A stretch of DNA of 64,000 bases from Brevibacterium moorei (GCF_024580735.1 NZ_JANIJX010000005.1:124001-188000), one strand, 5' to 3'. Shown: positions 7,591 to 17,270, numbered from the stretch's first letter. The notes: generated by a model not told the origin, from the sequence alone. Numbers and translations: made by a program.

Positions 7591-10122
7591 TCAGTCCGCC
7601 GCGCGGTGCTCCAGGCGCACCAGGCGCAGGCGCGCCGCATTGGTGATGACGCTGACGCTGGACAGGGCCATGGCGGCCGCGGCCAGCATCGGCGAGAGCA
7701 GCAGTCCGAACACCGGGTACAGCACGCCGGCCGCGACCGGGATGCCGATCGCGTTGTAGACGAAGGCGAAGACCAGGTTCTGCCGGATGTTGCGCATCGT
7801 GGCCCGCGACAGTGACCTGGCGCGCACGATCCCGCCCAGATCACCCGACAACAGGGTGATGCCGGCGGCCTCCATCGCGACGTCCGTGCCGGTGCCCATG
7901 GCCATGCCGACATGTGCCCGGGCCAGGGCTGGAGCATCGTTGACCCCGTCGCCGGCCATCGCGACGGTCCGCCCGGCGGCGGTGAGTTCGCCGACCACAT
8001 CGCTCTTGTCCTGCGGTTGTACGCCGGCGCGGACCTCGTCGATGCCCAGGCGCTGCGCGACGGCCCGCGCGGTCGTCTCATTGTCGCCGGTGAGCATGAT
8101 GATGCGCAGTCCCTGCTCGTGCAGTTCGCGCAGCGCCGCGGGAGTGGTCTCCTTGATCGGATCGGCGATCGCCAGGATCGCCGCGATCTCCCCGTCGACT
8201 CCCAGATAGACCGCGGTGGCCCCATCGGCGCGCATCTCATCGGCCCGACCGTGCAGCTCGGCGGGCAGCCCGTCGTCCCCGGCCGAGGCGACGTAGCCGG
8301 CATTGCCGACCCTCACCTCGTGCCCGGAGACCTGTGCGCGCACCCCGCCGCCGGGATCCGAATCGAACTCGGTGGCGCTCGGCACGTCGAGGCCGCGCTC
8401 GCGGGCCGCAGCGGTGATCGCCGCCCCCAGGGGGTGTTCGGAGGACGACTCGACGGCCGCCGCCAATGTCAGGGCCCGCTGCTCGTCGAGCTGACCGGTG
8501 GGCACGACGCCGGTCAGGCTGGGGCTGCCCTCGGTCAGGGTGCCGGTCTTGTCGACGACGATCGTGTCGACGCGCTCCATGGTCTGCAGGGCTGCGGCAT
8601 CGCGGATCAGCACGCCCGCTCTGGCGCCACGGCCCACCCCGACCATGATCGACATGGGGGTGGCCAGGCCCAGGGCGCACGGGCAGGCGACGATGAGCAC
8701 GCTGACCGCGACGACCAGGGCATGGCTCAGGCGCGGCTGCGGGCCCACCAGCATCCAGACGATGAAGGCGATGACGGCTGCGGCGATGACGGTCGGAACG
8801 AATACGGCCGATACCCTGTCGACCAGCGACTGGATGGGCGCGCGGGAGCGCTGGGCGTGGGCGACCATGTCGACGATGCGCGCCAGGGTCGAATCGGCGC
8901 CCAGCTTCTCCGCCCGAATCCGCAGGGTGCCGCTGCCGGAGACGGTGCCGCCGACGACGGCGTCCCCGGCGGTCTTGGCCACGGGCAGGGACTCTCCGGT
9001 GACCATCGACTCGTCCACGCTGCTGCGCCCGTCGATGACGGTGCCGTCAACGGGGATCTTCTCACCGGGGCGCACTCGCACGGTATCGCCGGGCTGCAGG
9101 TGCTCGACGGGGACCTCGTGTTCGGTCCCGTCGGCCTCGATCCGCAGCGCGGTGGCCGGTGCCAGATCCATCAGCGCCCGAATGGCGCCCGAGGTGGTCT
9201 CGCGGGCGCGCAGCTCCATCACCTGGCCCAGCGCCACCAGGGCGACGATGACGGCGGAGGCCTCGAAGTAGACCTCGACGTGCCCGTGCATCTTCATCGA
9301 ATCGGGGAACACACCGGGGGCCAGGAGGGCGACCAGGCTGTACAGATAGGCCGCGGCCACGCCCAGGGAGACCAGCGTGAACATGTTCAGGGAGCGGTGG
9401 CGGACGGAATCCCAGCCGCGGCGGAAGAACGGCCAGGCACCCCACAGGACCACCGGAGTGGCCAGGGCGAACTGGATCCAGGCCGAGACCCCCATGGGGA
9501 CCAGGCCGGCCAGCGCCGGGACCATGGGCAAGAGCATGGAGAAGACCATGATCGGCACTGCGAGCGCCGCACAGATCCAGAAGCGGCGCGTCATGTCGAC
9601 CAATTCCGGATTGGGCCCGGTTTCGGCGGTGACCGTCACGGGTTCCAGGGCCATGCCGCACTTGGGGCACGTCCCCGGATGGTCCTGGCGGATCTCCGGG
9701 TGCATCGGACAGGTGTATTCGGTGGCGGTGCCATGTGTGGTGCCATGTGCGGCGCCGGCGGCCGGGGCGGTCTGTGCCGTAGCCGTCTGTGTCGCAGTGG
9801 TCTGTGCGGCCGTGTGATGGTGCGCGTGCTCGTGGGCGTCGTGCCCGGCGTGTGCGCTGGGATCGTGCTCGTGTGCCTCGTGCTCATGTGCACTGTGGGA
9901 TTCGGCGGCGCCGTGGTGCGTGTGTGCGCTGTGCCCGTGTCCTTCGTGCTGGGAGTGTTCGGCGCTCCCCGTGTACGTGGCCGGATCGGCCAGGAACGTG
10001 TGGTGGCAGTGCTCCGAACAGAAGTAATAGGTGTGACCGCCGACGTCCTCGTGGGCCGCGGCGGTGGCCGGATCGATCGTCATCCCGCACACGGGGTCGC
10101 TGACCGTGTGGCTGGTCTGCAT
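7591..10122 (-). CDS. copA: copper-translocating P1B-type ATPase with YHS and His-rich N-terminus
   Basis: 843 residues. In place of the usual HMA domain, the N-terminus has a YHS metal-binding domain (about residues 8-50, DPVCGM then CSEHCHH), a linker at about 52-103 carrying 19 histidines, and a heavy-metal-binding domain (YTCPMHPEI...CPKCGM, about 136-160). The ATPase core follows: eight membrane segments, TGES at about 376, the copper channel motif CPC at 480-482, and the phosphorylated Asp of DKTGT at 524. It exports Cu+ or Ag+ from the cytoplasm. I prefer the ATG at 10122 (AGGAGG ten bases upstream) over a TTG six bases earlier. A perfect CsoR-type operator lies 38 bases upstream. Confidence 0.92.
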   Translation of the reverse strand: MQTSHTVSDPVCGMTIDPATAAAHEDVGGHTYYFCSEHCHHTFLADPATYTGSAEHSQHEGHGHSAHTHHGAAESHSAHEHEAHEHDPSAHAGHDAHEHAHHHTAAQTTATQTATAQTAPAAGAAHGTTHGTATEYTCPMHPEIRQDHPGTCPKCGMALEPVTVTAETGPNPELVDMTRRFWICAALAVPIMVFSMLLPMVPALAGLVPMGVSAWIQFALATPVVLWGAWPFFRRGWDSVRHRSLNMFTLVSLGVAAAYLYSLVALLAPGVFPDSMKMHGHVEVYFEASAVIVALVALGQVMELRARETTSGAIRALMDLAPATALRIEADGTEHEVPVEHLQPGDTVRVRPGEKIPVDGTVIDGRSSVDESMVTGESLPVAKTAGDAVVGGTVSGSGTLRIRAEKLGADSTLARIVDMVAHAQRSRAPIQSLVDRVSAVFVPTVIAAAVIAFIVWMLVGPQPRLSHALVVAVSVLIVACPCALGLATPMSIMVGVGRGARAGVLIRDAAALQTMERVDTIVVDKTGTLTEGSPSLTGVVPTGQLDEQRALTLAAAVESSSEHPLGAAITAAARERGLDVPSATEFDSDPGGGVRAQVSGHEVRVGNAGYVASAGDDGLPAELHGRADEMRADGATAVYLGVDGEIAAILAIADPIKETTPAALRELHEQGLRIIMLTGDNETTARAVAQRLGIDEVRAGVQPQDKSDVVGELTAAGRTVAMAGDGVNDAPALARAHVGMAMGTGTDVAMEAAGITLLSGDLGGIVRARSLSRATMRNIRQNLVFAFVYNAIGIPVAAGVLYPVFGLLLSPMLAAAAMALSSVSVITNAARLRLVRLEHRAAD

Positions 10123-10159
10123 ATCCAAGGGTCCTCCTCTGTCTCACTCACATCCACCA

Positions 10160-10178
10160 TATACCCCCAGGGGGTATA
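10160..10178 (-). promoter_or_regulatory. CsoR-type copper operator
   Basis: TATACCCCC-A-GGGGGTATA, a perfect 19-bp palindrome identical in form to known CsoR/RicR operators. CsoR is a Cu(I)-sensing repressor that releases DNA when copper binds. The GGTATA arm on the minus strand can serve as the -10 of the copper ATPase gene. No csoR gene is in the window, so the regulator acts from elsewhere. Confidence 0.85.
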
Positions 10179-10256
10179 GGTGAAGTGAGATGGCCTGCAG
10201 TCCGGGTCCGGGGAGGGCCGGGCGGGCCCTGCGGACCCCGGCGCGGTCGCGCGGGC

Positions 10257-11498
10257 TCACCGGCTCAGTGCGCGCACCGGCAACACTGCGATGTGGATGA
10301 GGGACTCCAGCGGGCCCCGCGGCGCGACCCAGGCGCGCCAGAGAATCGCCACGGCGGCCAGGAGAAGGAGGTGGGTCGCGTACTCGGGCCAGGCGGCCAG
10401 ACCCGCCGCCGCGGTAATCTCCAAGACGACGACGTGGATCGCGTACATACTCAGCGGCATCGAGCCGGGTGCGGTCACCGGGGCCAGGATCAGGGACGGA
10501 CCGGCACCCTGCCGCCCGATCCCCGGGCGTTTCAGACCGCGCGCTATCAGCCGACACAGTCCCAGCACCGCGAGCGCTGCGCCTGCGGTGTGCAGCAGAT
10601 CGAACGGTGTGCCGCTGTGCGGAGCGCAGATCGTCAGCCACCACCAGGAATCCGTGGGAGTCAGTCCGAAGTTGCCCTCCACCAGGATCTGCGCGAGGTC
10701 CCGCTGCCGGCCGGCCAGGCTCGCCTCGAGCGCCGGTCGGGCCAGTGGCAGGAGCAGGGCGGACAGGCCGCGAGCGACCAGGGCGAGGACTGCTCCCGCC
10801 GCCACCAGCGCTGCGTCGATGGTGAGTCCGTGCTGCCGGGAGTCGGTACCGCGGTGAGGATCGCCGCAGAACAACCGGGCCACGAACATCCCCGCCAGCA
10901 CATAGCCGAACCACTGCAGGGCCGGATAGTAGCCGGTCAGGGCGATTGCGGTGAACAACTCCCCTGGATGCAGTGCGGAGGTCAGGTCGGGGACACGGTG
11001 GTCGGCGGCAAGTCCCAGGCTGCGGCGGATGAGGAAGCTGAGAACGGGGGAGACCGTCAGCCAGACCGGCGCCAGCACGCCCAACAGCCAGGTGGGCGCG
11101 GGCAGGAAGGCTGCGGCCAGGACGAACATGAGGCCGTAGACGCTCAGGATGATCGCCAGGAAACTGGTCACCTCGCCCAGGGCCAGGCCGATGATGACGA
11201 TGATGACACCGCGCACCACCAGGCCCGCCGCGGCCTGGCCGAAGCGGCCGGCACCCAGCGGGCGGCGAGTCGACAAGACGATGGAGCAACCGGCCAGCAC
11301 CGCGAACAACGCGGAGGCGCGCCCGGCGAAATGCCCGGCGAAGGCGGGCTGTCCGTCCGCACCGGCCAAGGGCAGGATATGGGTGGCGAACATCGCGAAC
11401 AGGGCCAGGCCACGGGCCAGGTCGACGCCCAGATCCCGTCCCGGCGGCGCCAGTCGGAAAGCGGGGGAAGTGCGCACGGGCGGGTCTGCTCGACTCAT
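10257..11498 (-). CDS. polytopic membrane protein, DUF418 / HGSNAT-like acyltransferase family
   Basis: 413 residues with about ten hydrophobic segments. The N-terminal GVDLARGLALFAMFATH motif (about residues 24-40) is typical of the heparan-alpha-glucosaminide N-acetyltransferase-like and DUF418 families. The C-terminal PGSMPLSMYAIHVVVLE segment (about 345-361) matches the DUF418 end region. Such proteins are thought to move acyl groups across the membrane onto extracellular glycans, but few are characterised. It is a single gene on the minus strand between the copper ATPase and an ABC system, with about 70 bases upstream. I see no direct link to copper. Confidence 0.65.
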   Translation of the reverse strand: MSRADPPVRTSPAFRLAPPGRDLGVDLARGLALFAMFATHILPLAGADGQPAFAGHFAGRASALFAVLAGCSIVLSTRRPLGAGRFGQAAAGLVVRGVIIVIIGLALGEVTSFLAIILSVYGLMFVLAAAFLPAPTWLLGVLAPVWLTVSPVLSFLIRRSLGLAADHRVPDLTSALHPGELFTAIALTGYYPALQWFGYVLAGMFVARLFCGDPHRGTDSRQHGLTIDAALVAAGAVLALVARGLSALLLPLARPALEASLAGRQRDLAQILVEGNFGLTPTDSWWWLTICAPHSGTPFDLLHTAGAALAVLGLCRLIARGLKRPGIGRQGAGPSLILAPVTAPGSMPLSMYAIHVVVLEITAAAGLAAWPEYATHLLLLAAVAILWRAWVAPRGPLESLIHIAVLPVRALSR

Positions 11499-11567
11499 GA
11501 TCCCAGTCTGTCATGGCACACGGCACACCCGGTGCTGCCCGCGGTCCGGCACACCCGGTGGAACACC

Positions 11568-13091
11568 TCAGGCGCTGCGGACCCTGCGGTGCACGCCGAA
11601 CCAGGCATAGTAGGCCAGCGCTGCGGCCAGCGCCGCCAGGATCAGCGGATGCGACCAGGCCAGCGCGGCGCATGCCGCCAACAGGCCAAGGCGCAGCGGC
11701 CCGTCGAGCACCCAGGACAGAACCCGCAGTCCTTGCATATCGCCGAAGGCCGTGGGAATCGAGGCCAGCCGCGACAGTGGCAGGGGCGGGGCCAGGAGCC
11801 CGCGGACGCGCAGCCCCACAAGCGCTGGGACCATCAGGATGGCACGGGGCAACAGGGCGCCGGATCCGGGGATGAGGCCCACGATGGCAGGCGCCCAGGT
11901 CCCCAGCAAGGTGAGCAGTGCGAGGAGGAGAAACGGCACTGCGAGTACCGCTGTGAACTCCAGAGCCGGTGGCAGGCCGGAGAGATCGGACTCCTGCACC
12001 CTGGCCGCAGCACTGAGCGCGGCATCGAAGGGGGCCCGGGCCCAGCTGGCCAGGAAGACGAAACAGCTCAGGGGCAGCCACAGCAGCCGCTCGTCGACCA
12101 GCCCCGTCGTCCCCAGGGCGAGGCCGGCCCCGAGCGCTGCGACCCCGGCCAGGAGCAGCGACTGCGGCCGGCGCAGCGCGCCGAGACCCGTCGCCCGTAC
12201 CCGGGGGAGCGCCGCGCGCAACAGAGCGAACGCTGTGGACCTGTGCGCAGTGTTCCGCCGCCCGCCCCGTCCGTCCCGGGGCAGCCGCGCCAGGTGGACG
12301 GGGGCCTCGGCGCAGGCCAGGGACGCTGCCACCGGATCGCCTGTCAGCATGGCCCCGCGCCAAGCGGATGCGGCCCCACAACGTTCGAGCAGTGCCGATT
12401 CGTCGAGGTGGCGCAGTGCGCCGACGAGCGCGCCTGCGGCGAGTACACAGCCCAGAGCACAGGCCACCGTGGAGGCGAACACCACGGGACCCGCCCAGGC
12501 CCAGCCCAGGGCCGCGGCGAAGCCGGACGCCGCACCGAACCGCGCCGAGGCGAAGCCCCCGCTCAGGGCTACAGCTGTGAGGACGGCCGTCAGGGCCCAC
12601 GCCGCGCCCAGGGCGGATAACAGGGTGCGCCGGGCCACGAGCACGCCGGCCGCGCAGACCAGACTCGCCAGAGTGGTACCGGAGATCAGCAGCAGGGCCC
12701 AGGCCGTCCACCAGGCCCCGGCACCGGCTGCGGCCGGGATCGAACACAGCAGACAGGTCAGAGCCGCGACACCGGCGACGGGCCAGAGCAGTCGGGGCAG
12801 CAGCCAGGAGGAGCGCGCCCGCGGGGAATCGAGCAGGGTCGCCAGCCGGAACGCCCCGGGCGCCTGCAGTCCGCCGCGCGTGGCCAGGCTCAGACCCAGC
12901 GCCGCGCAACCTGCCAGCAGGGCCGGGGCCAGCGGCTCGCTCAGCTGGGCGAGCCCCGCGAGAACCGCCAGTCGAGCGCGGACCAGGCCCAGCATCCCCA
13001 GATAGGAGGGGGCGCCCACCACGGCAACGAGCATGAGCAGGAGATAGACGCGGTAGCCCAGCTCGGCGCCGCGGTGCGCTCTCGTGGCCAT
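11568..13091 (-). CDS. large polytopic membrane protein, putative ABC permease partner
   Basis: 507 residues, very Ala/Leu rich (about half of all residues), with twelve or more hydrophobic segments and only short loops. I recognise no named family. The start overlaps the stop of the ABC ATPase gene by one base (TGATG), which strongly suggests that the two proteins form one transporter. The internal organisation looks like two related halves separated by a hydrophilic stretch at about 275-300 rich in Arg. That would fit a fused two-permease-domain exporter (ABC-2-like), but this is inference from hydropathy only. Cargo unknown. Confidence 0.65.
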   Translation of the reverse strand: MATRAHRGAELGYRVYLLLMLVAVVGAPSYLGMLGLVRARLAVLAGLAQLSEPLAPALLAGCAALGLSLATRGGLQAPGAFRLATLLDSPRARSSWLLPRLLWPVAGVAALTCLLCSIPAAAGAGAWWTAWALLLISGTTLASLVCAAGVLVARRTLLSALGAAWALTAVLTAVALSGGFASARFGAASGFAAALGWAWAGPVVFASTVACALGCVLAAGALVGALRHLDESALLERCGAASAWRGAMLTGDPVAASLACAEAPVHLARLPRDGRGGRRNTAHRSTAFALLRAALPRVRATGLGALRRPQSLLLAGVAALGAGLALGTTGLVDERLLWLPLSCFVFLASWARAPFDAALSAAARVQESDLSGLPPALEFTAVLAVPFLLLALLTLLGTWAPAIVGLIPGSGALLPRAILMVPALVGLRVRGLLAPPLPLSRLASIPTAFGDMQGLRVLSWVLDGPLRLGLLAACAALAWSHPLILAALAAALAYYAWFGVHRRVRSA

Positions 13092-13750
13092 CAGGCCTCT
13101 CCCACCTTCACCTCGGCGGCGCCCAATCCCGTGACCAGATCGGGTCGATGCGTGGACACCAGGACCGTGTCGCCGGTATCCAGGCGCTCGCGCAACAGTC
13201 CCGCGAGCACGCCGATCACGCCCTTGGCCAGCCGGCCCTCCGGCTCATCGAGGAGCAACAGCCGGGCCGGCCTGGCCAACACCAGTGACAGGCGCATGAG
13301 CTGGCGCTCGCCCGAGGACATCTCATGGGGGAAACGTTCGGCCAGGTGCGCCACGCCCAGCGCTGCGGCGTAATCGCCATAGCGGGCGCGCACCCCGGGA
13401 TCCTGGGATGCCCAGCTGGCGGCCAGGACCCCGGCGTGCTCGGAAAACGTCAGGGCGGGATCCAGGGGCGTGGTGTCGAAGAAGGTCGCGACCAGGCCGC
13501 GGAAGGCCGCGCTGCGCCTGTCGGGAGCGGCACCTGCCACCTGTATGCGGCCGCCGGCGGGGGCCTCGAGCCCGGCGACCAGGCGCAGCGCGGTGGTCTT
13601 GCCGCTGCCGTTGGGCCCCGTCAGTGCGCTCGCAGTGCCCGCCGGCACCGTGAAGGTCAAGGGGGCCAGCCTGCCGGGGACGCCGGCGTTCTCGACCGAG
13701 ACGAAATCCGCTGGATGCATCATGCCCGCAAGTCTGCCATGCTGCGTCAT
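13091..13750 (-). CDS. ABC transporter ATP-binding protein
   Basis: 219 residues, a compact single nucleotide-binding domain. Walker A is GPNGSGKT at about residues 45-52, the signature is MSSGERQ at about 143-149, and Walker B is LLLLDEPEG at about 164-172, followed by a switch His in STHRPD. The region before Walker A is short, and the usual Q-loop glutamine is replaced by the sequence VATFFDTTPLD. The true start may be one of two adjacent ATGs about 28-31 bases further in (protein beginning MHPADFVSV), because the first ATG lacks a ribosome binding site. It is translationally coupled to the 507-residue membrane protein. It probably drives export, perhaps of a lipid or drug-like molecule. 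Confidence 0.8.
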   Translation of the reverse strand: MTQHGRLAGMMHPADFVSVENAGVPGRLAPLTFTVPAGTASALTGPNGSGKTTALRLVAGLEAPAGGRIQVAGAAPDRRSAAFRGLVATFFDTTPLDPALTFSEHAGVLAASWASQDPGVRARYGDYAAALGVAHLAERFPHEMSSGERQLMRLSLVLARPARLLLLDEPEGRLAKGVIGVLAGLLRERLDTGDTVLVSTHRPDLVTGLGAAEVKVGEA

Positions 13751-13809
13751 CGTGTTGCGGATGTCACCGACTTTCGCGTCCCGCCATGCACACCTGCGGT
13801 GCAGCCGGT

Positions 13810-13815
13810 TAAACT
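13810..13815 (+). promoter_or_regulatory. -10 element of a leaderless dapA transcript
   Basis: TAAACT, then six bases, then the dapA ATG. The predicted transcription start coincides with the A of the start codon, and no ribosome binding site is present. Confidence 0.55.
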
Positions 13816-13821
13816 GGGCCC

Positions 13822-14742
13822 ATGGCGATTATGGGTGACGGTGAAGCGAGGACGGCTATCTCCGCTTTCGGTACGGTCGGTGTGGCTCTGGCGACGGTGT
13901 TCGACGAGGCCGGTGGCATCGACTTCTCGGCGACCGCGGGATTGGCCCGGCATCTGGTCGATCAGGGCTGCGATATGCTCGTCGTCTCCGGCACCACGGG
14001 GGAGTCCCCGACGACCAGTGACGATGAGAAGGACGAACTGCTGTCCTGTGTGCTCGCCGCGGTCGGTGAGCGGGCCCGGATCATCGCCGGCGTCGGTAGC
14101 AACGACACCCGTCACACGATCGAACTGGCCGGACGGGCAAAGGCGGTGGGTGCCCACGGCCTGCTGGTGGTCACTCCCTACTATTCGAAGCCCAGCCAGG
14201 CGGGTGTCATCGCGCACGCCAAGACGGTGGCCGAGGCAACGGACCTTCCCATTATGCTGTACGATATTCCAGGTCGGTCCGGTATTCCGCTGACCGTCGA
14301 CACCCTGGTCGAACTGGGAACCCACCCGAATATCCTGGCCGTCAAGGATGCCAAGGGCGATATCGCCTCGACCATGGAGGTCATGGGGCGTTCGCCCCTG
14401 GTCTACTATTCCGGCGAGGACGCCCTGAACTGGCCGCTGCTGGCGGCCGGAGCGATCGGCGTCGTGTCCGTCGTCGGACACGTCGCAACACCACAGATTT
14501 CACGGATGGTGGCCGCCGCGCACGTAGGCGAAATGGCCACGGCACGACAGCTGGCGCTTGAACTGGTGCCCGTCGTCGACACGATCATGAACCATATGCC
14601 CGGAGTGGTCGCGGCCAAGGCCGCACTCGAGCTCCAGGGCCTGATAGAGAACCGCGCGACCCGACTGCCCGTCCTGCCGGCAACGGAGGACCAGGTCGAG
14701 TTCCTGCGCACGGAATTGTTAGGGAGCAGAATACTTCAGTGA
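13822..14742 (+). CDS. dapA: 4-hydroxy-tetrahydrodipicolinate synthase
   Basis: 306 residues, a TIM barrel that condenses pyruvate with aspartate semialdehyde, the first committed lysine/diaminopimelate step. The Schiff-base lysine is Lys175 in ILAVKDAKGD. The catalytic triad tyrosine is Tyr147 (YDIPGRSG, where many relatives have YNVPGRT), and the substrate threonines lie in SGTTGES at 57-62. A second ATG three codons in is also possible. The start codon is six bases from a TAAACT -10 hexamer without a Shine-Dalgarno sequence, so the message is probably leaderless. The stop overlaps the GTG start of rnj by four bases, the standard dapA-rnj actinobacterial pair. Confidence 0.95.
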   Translation: MAIMGDGEARTAISAFGTVGVALATVFDEAGGIDFSATAGLARHLVDQGCDMLVVSGTTGESPTTSDDEKDELLSCVLAAVGERARIIAGVGSNDTRHTIELAGRAKAVGAHGLLVVTPYYSKPSQAGVIAHAKTVAEATDLPIMLYDIPGRSGIPLTVDTLVELGTHPNILAVKDAKGDIASTMEVMGRSPLVYYSGEDALNWPLLAAGAIGVVSVVGHVATPQISRMVAAAHVGEMATARQLALELVPVVDTIMNHMPGVVAAKAALELQGLIENRATRLPVLPATEDQVEFLRTELLGSRILQ

Positions 14743-16430
14743 GAGATCTACTGGCGGAGCTGGGCGAACCCCCGAAGCTCGATCGAAACGCACTGCGCAT
14801 CGTCGCCCTGGGCGGCCTGGGCGAAGTCGGCCGCAATATGACCGTGTACGAATTCCACGGCAAACTCCTCATCGTCGACTGTGGCGTGCTCTTCCCCGAG
14901 GAAGAGCAGCCAGGCGTCGACCTGATCCTGCCGGACTTCAGCTATCTGGAGGGCCGCTGGAAGGACGTCGTGGGCATGGTGCTCACGCACGGCCACGAGG
15001 ATCACATCGGCGCGGTGCCCTATCTGCTGCGCAACCGCAAGGACATCCCCATCCTGGGTTCGGTGCTGACCCTGGCTCTGGTCGAGGCCAAGCTCAAGGA
15101 ACACCGCATCAAGGCAGTGACCCGCGTGGTCCACGAGGGCGACAAGGACCAACTGGGTCCCTTCGACCTGGAATTCGTCGCGGTCAACCACTCGATTCCC
15201 GACGCCCTGGCCGTGTGCATCCGCACCGAGGCCGGTACCTGCCTGCACACCGGCGACTTCAAGATGGACCAGCTGCCGCTGGACGGCCGGATCACCGACC
15301 TGCGCTCCTTCGCCCGGCTGGGCGAAGAGGGCATCGACCTGTTCCTGACCGACTCCACCAATGCCGAAGTCCCCGGCTTCACCAAGATGGAGAAGAACAT
15401 CGGCCCCGTCCTGGAGTCGCTTTTCGGCCAGGCCGAGGGCCGGATCATCGTGGCGTCCTTCTCCAGCCACGTCCACCGCGTCCAGCAGGTCCTCAACGCC
15501 GCCAGCGCACACGGACGTCGGGTCTGCCTGGTGGGCCGCTCGATGGTCCGCAATATGAAGATCGCCCAGGAGCTGGGCTATTTGAACGTGCCCTTCGGCG
15601 TGCTGGTCGACCTCAAGGACGTCGACTCCCTGCCGGAGGACCAGGTCGTGCTCATGTGCACCGGTTCGCAGGGCGAGCCGATGGCCGCCCTGTCGCGGAT
15701 GGCCAACGGCACCCACCGGATCCAGCTCAACAGCGATGACACCGTCATCCTGGCCTCCTCGCTGATCCCGGGCAATGAGAACTCGGTCTCCCGTGTCATC
15801 AACGGCCTGATGAAGGCCGGTGCCACGGTGATCTCGAAGGCCAATGCGAACGTGCACGTGTCCGGCCACGCATCGGCCGGCGAACTGCTCTACACCTACA
15901 ACATCGTCAAGCCCAAGGGCGTGTTCCCCGTCCACGGCGAATGGCGTCACCTGATCGCCAACGCCAAGCTGGCCCAGGCCACCGGCGTGCCGGAGGAGAA
16001 CATCGTGCTGGCCGACGACGGCTGGGTCGTCGATCTGAAGAACGGCCACGCCGAAGTCGTGGGCGCCGTCGACTGCGATTACGTCTTCGTCGACGGGTCC
16101 TCGGTCGGCACCGTGACCGAGGCCGACCTCGAGGACCGCCGCGTGCTCGCCGGCGAGGGCTTCGTGTCCGTGTTCCTGACCGTCGATGCCAAGAACCAGT
16201 CGATCCTGGCCGGCCCCGTCATCCACACCCGTGGCGTGGCGGAGAACGACAAGGTCTTCGACACGATCAAGCCGAAGATCACCGAGGCGATCCAGGATGC
16301 CCTGAACAAGGGCACGAAGGACGAATACAAGCTGCAGCAGGCGATCCGCCGGACACTGGGCCGCTGGATCAGCTCCAAGCTGCGCCGCAAGCCGATGATC
16401 GTTCCGATGGTTGTCGTCGTGCGCGACTGA
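14739..16430 (+). CDS. rnj: ribonuclease J
   Basis: 563 residues from a GTG that overlaps the dapA stop (GTGA). It is a metallo-beta-lactamase/beta-CASP nuclease with 5'-3' exonuclease and endonuclease activity in mRNA decay and rRNA maturation. The zinc motif is THGHEDH at residues 83-89, further metal ligands lie in NHSIPDA and HTGDFKMD, and the beta-CASP motif is FSSHVHRVQQ. The HVSGHAS motif and the C-terminal domain (about 460-563) needed for dimerisation are intact. The gene order dapA-rnj-ftsK is the actinobacterial norm, but here a 6-kb island separates rnj from ftsK. Confidence 0.95.
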   Translation: MRDLLAELGEPPKLDRNALRIVALGGLGEVGRNMTVYEFHGKLLIVDCGVLFPEEEQPGVDLILPDFSYLEGRWKDVVGMVLTHGHEDHIGAVPYLLRNRKDIPILGSVLTLALVEAKLKEHRIKAVTRVVHEGDKDQLGPFDLEFVAVNHSIPDALAVCIRTEAGTCLHTGDFKMDQLPLDGRITDLRSFARLGEEGIDLFLTDSTNAEVPGFTKMEKNIGPVLESLFGQAEGRIIVASFSSHVHRVQQVLNAASAHGRRVCLVGRSMVRNMKIAQELGYLNVPFGVLVDLKDVDSLPEDQVVLMCTGSQGEPMAALSRMANGTHRIQLNSDDTVILASSLIPGNENSVSRVINGLMKAGATVISKANANVHVSGHASAGELLYTYNIVKPKGVFPVHGEWRHLIANAKLAQATGVPEENIVLADDGWVVDLKNGHAEVVGAVDCDYVFVDGSSVGTVTEADLEDRRVLAGEGFVSVFLTVDAKNQSILAGPVIHTRGVAENDKVFDTIKPKITEAIQDALNKGTKDEYKLQQAIRRTLGRWISSKLRRKPMIVPMVVVVRD

Positions 16431-16493
16431 GTACCGGCGCACCGAAGCGAGGTGGCCCGGAACCCTGTTGGGTTACTGGCCCCCACGCACTGC

Positions 16494-17225
16494 TCATCCC
16501 TGCGCCCAGTGGGCGCTCAGTTCGGCGGCGGTTTCGGTGAGTTTCGCGGCGACCGCGGGGTAGACATCGGGGCCCAGGCGCGAGGTCGGGCCGGAGACAG
16601 ACAGCCCGGCCGGGCTCGGGGCGCCGGCGACCGCGACGGCCAGGCAGCGCACGCCCACCTCCTGCTCCTCGTCGTCGAGCGCGAAGCCGCGGTTGCGGCA
16701 CTGGGCGAGTTCGGCCTCGAGGTTGATGTGGCGCCGGGCGCGCGGGCCGCCCACGCTCGCGTCCAGCAGGGGCTCGGCCACGGAGTCCGGGAGGGAGGCC
16801 AGAACCGCCTTGCCGACCCCGGAATTGTGCAGTGGCACGCTGCGGCCGACCTCGGTGAACATCCGCATGGACCGCGGCGATGCCGCCTGGGCGACATAGG
16901 TCATCGAATCGCGGGTCAGGAACGCCAGGTTCACGGTCTCGCCCAGGTCCTTGGCGAGTGCTGTCAGAATCGGCTGGACCGAGGCCCCGACCTGCCGGGC
17001 GGCCACCGCGCCTAGGCGGACCAGGCGCGAGCCCAGGGCATAGGAGCGATCGGCGAACTGCAGGACGTAACCGCGGGCCGTCAGGGTGGCGAGGATCCGG
17101 TGGACCGTGGGGGCGGGCAGCTCGCAGGCCGCTGCCAGGTCCTTCTCCCTGGCCGTACCGCCGGCGGCGACCAGTGCCTCGAGCACATCAAGGGTCCGGT
17201 CGACTGACTGCACATGTTGCACCAT
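16494..17225 (-). CDS. IclR-family transcriptional regulator
   Basis: 243 residues. A winged-helix DNA-binding domain (about 5-70, SVDRTLDVLEAL then LPAPTVHRILATL) is followed by an IclR effector domain (about 80-240, including GRSVPLHNSGVGKAVLASL). It is divergent from a GlcD-type oxidase with malate synthase beyond, so I infer it senses glyoxylate, glycolate or a related acid and controls that cluster, as IclR and related regulators control glyoxylate genes elsewhere. The start ATG is six bases from TAGGAT on the minus strand, so the transcript is probably leaderless. A 17-bp palindrome 29 bases upstream could give autoregulation. Confidence 0.85.
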   Translation of the reverse strand: MVQHVQSVDRTLDVLEALVAAGGTAREKDLAAACELPAPTVHRILATLTARGYVLQFADRSYALGSRLVRLGAVAARQVGASVQPILTALAKDLGETVNLAFLTRDSMTYVAQAASPRSMRMFTEVGRSVPLHNSGVGKAVLASLPDSVAEPLLDASVGGPRARRHINLEAELAQCRNRGFALDDEEQEVGVRCLAVAVAGAPSPAGLSVSGPTSRLGPDVYPAVAAKLTETAAELSAHWAQG

Positions 17226-17231
17226 GGGGCG

Positions 17232-17237
17232 ATCCTA
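17232..17237 (-). promoter_or_regulatory. -10 element of a leaderless iclR transcript
   Basis: TAGGAT on the minus strand, six bases before the iclR ATG; no ribosome binding site. Confidence 0.5.
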
Positions 17238-17253
17238 AACCGCGGCTCACATG

Positions 17254-17270
17254 TTTTCATAATGTGGAAT
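17254..17270. promoter_or_regulatory. candidate IclR operator in the iclR-glcD divergent region
   Basis: TTTTCA-TAATG-TGGAAT: a 6-5-6 imperfect palindrome that matches 12 of 17 positions of the site at 18831-18847 before malate synthase. It sits just upstream of the iclR -10 and about 75 bases before the oxidase ATG. Confidence 0.5.

Noticed and set aside
7912-10179. Plus-strand open frame opposite the copper ATPase
   Set aside because: Antisense shadow; the minus-strand reading has all P-type ATPase motifs and the CsoR operator in the right orientation.
16455-16483. Terminator between rnj and iclR
   Set aside because: AACCC/GGGTT with outer GCC/GGC pairs can fold, but the stem is short and imperfect with no T tract on either strand.
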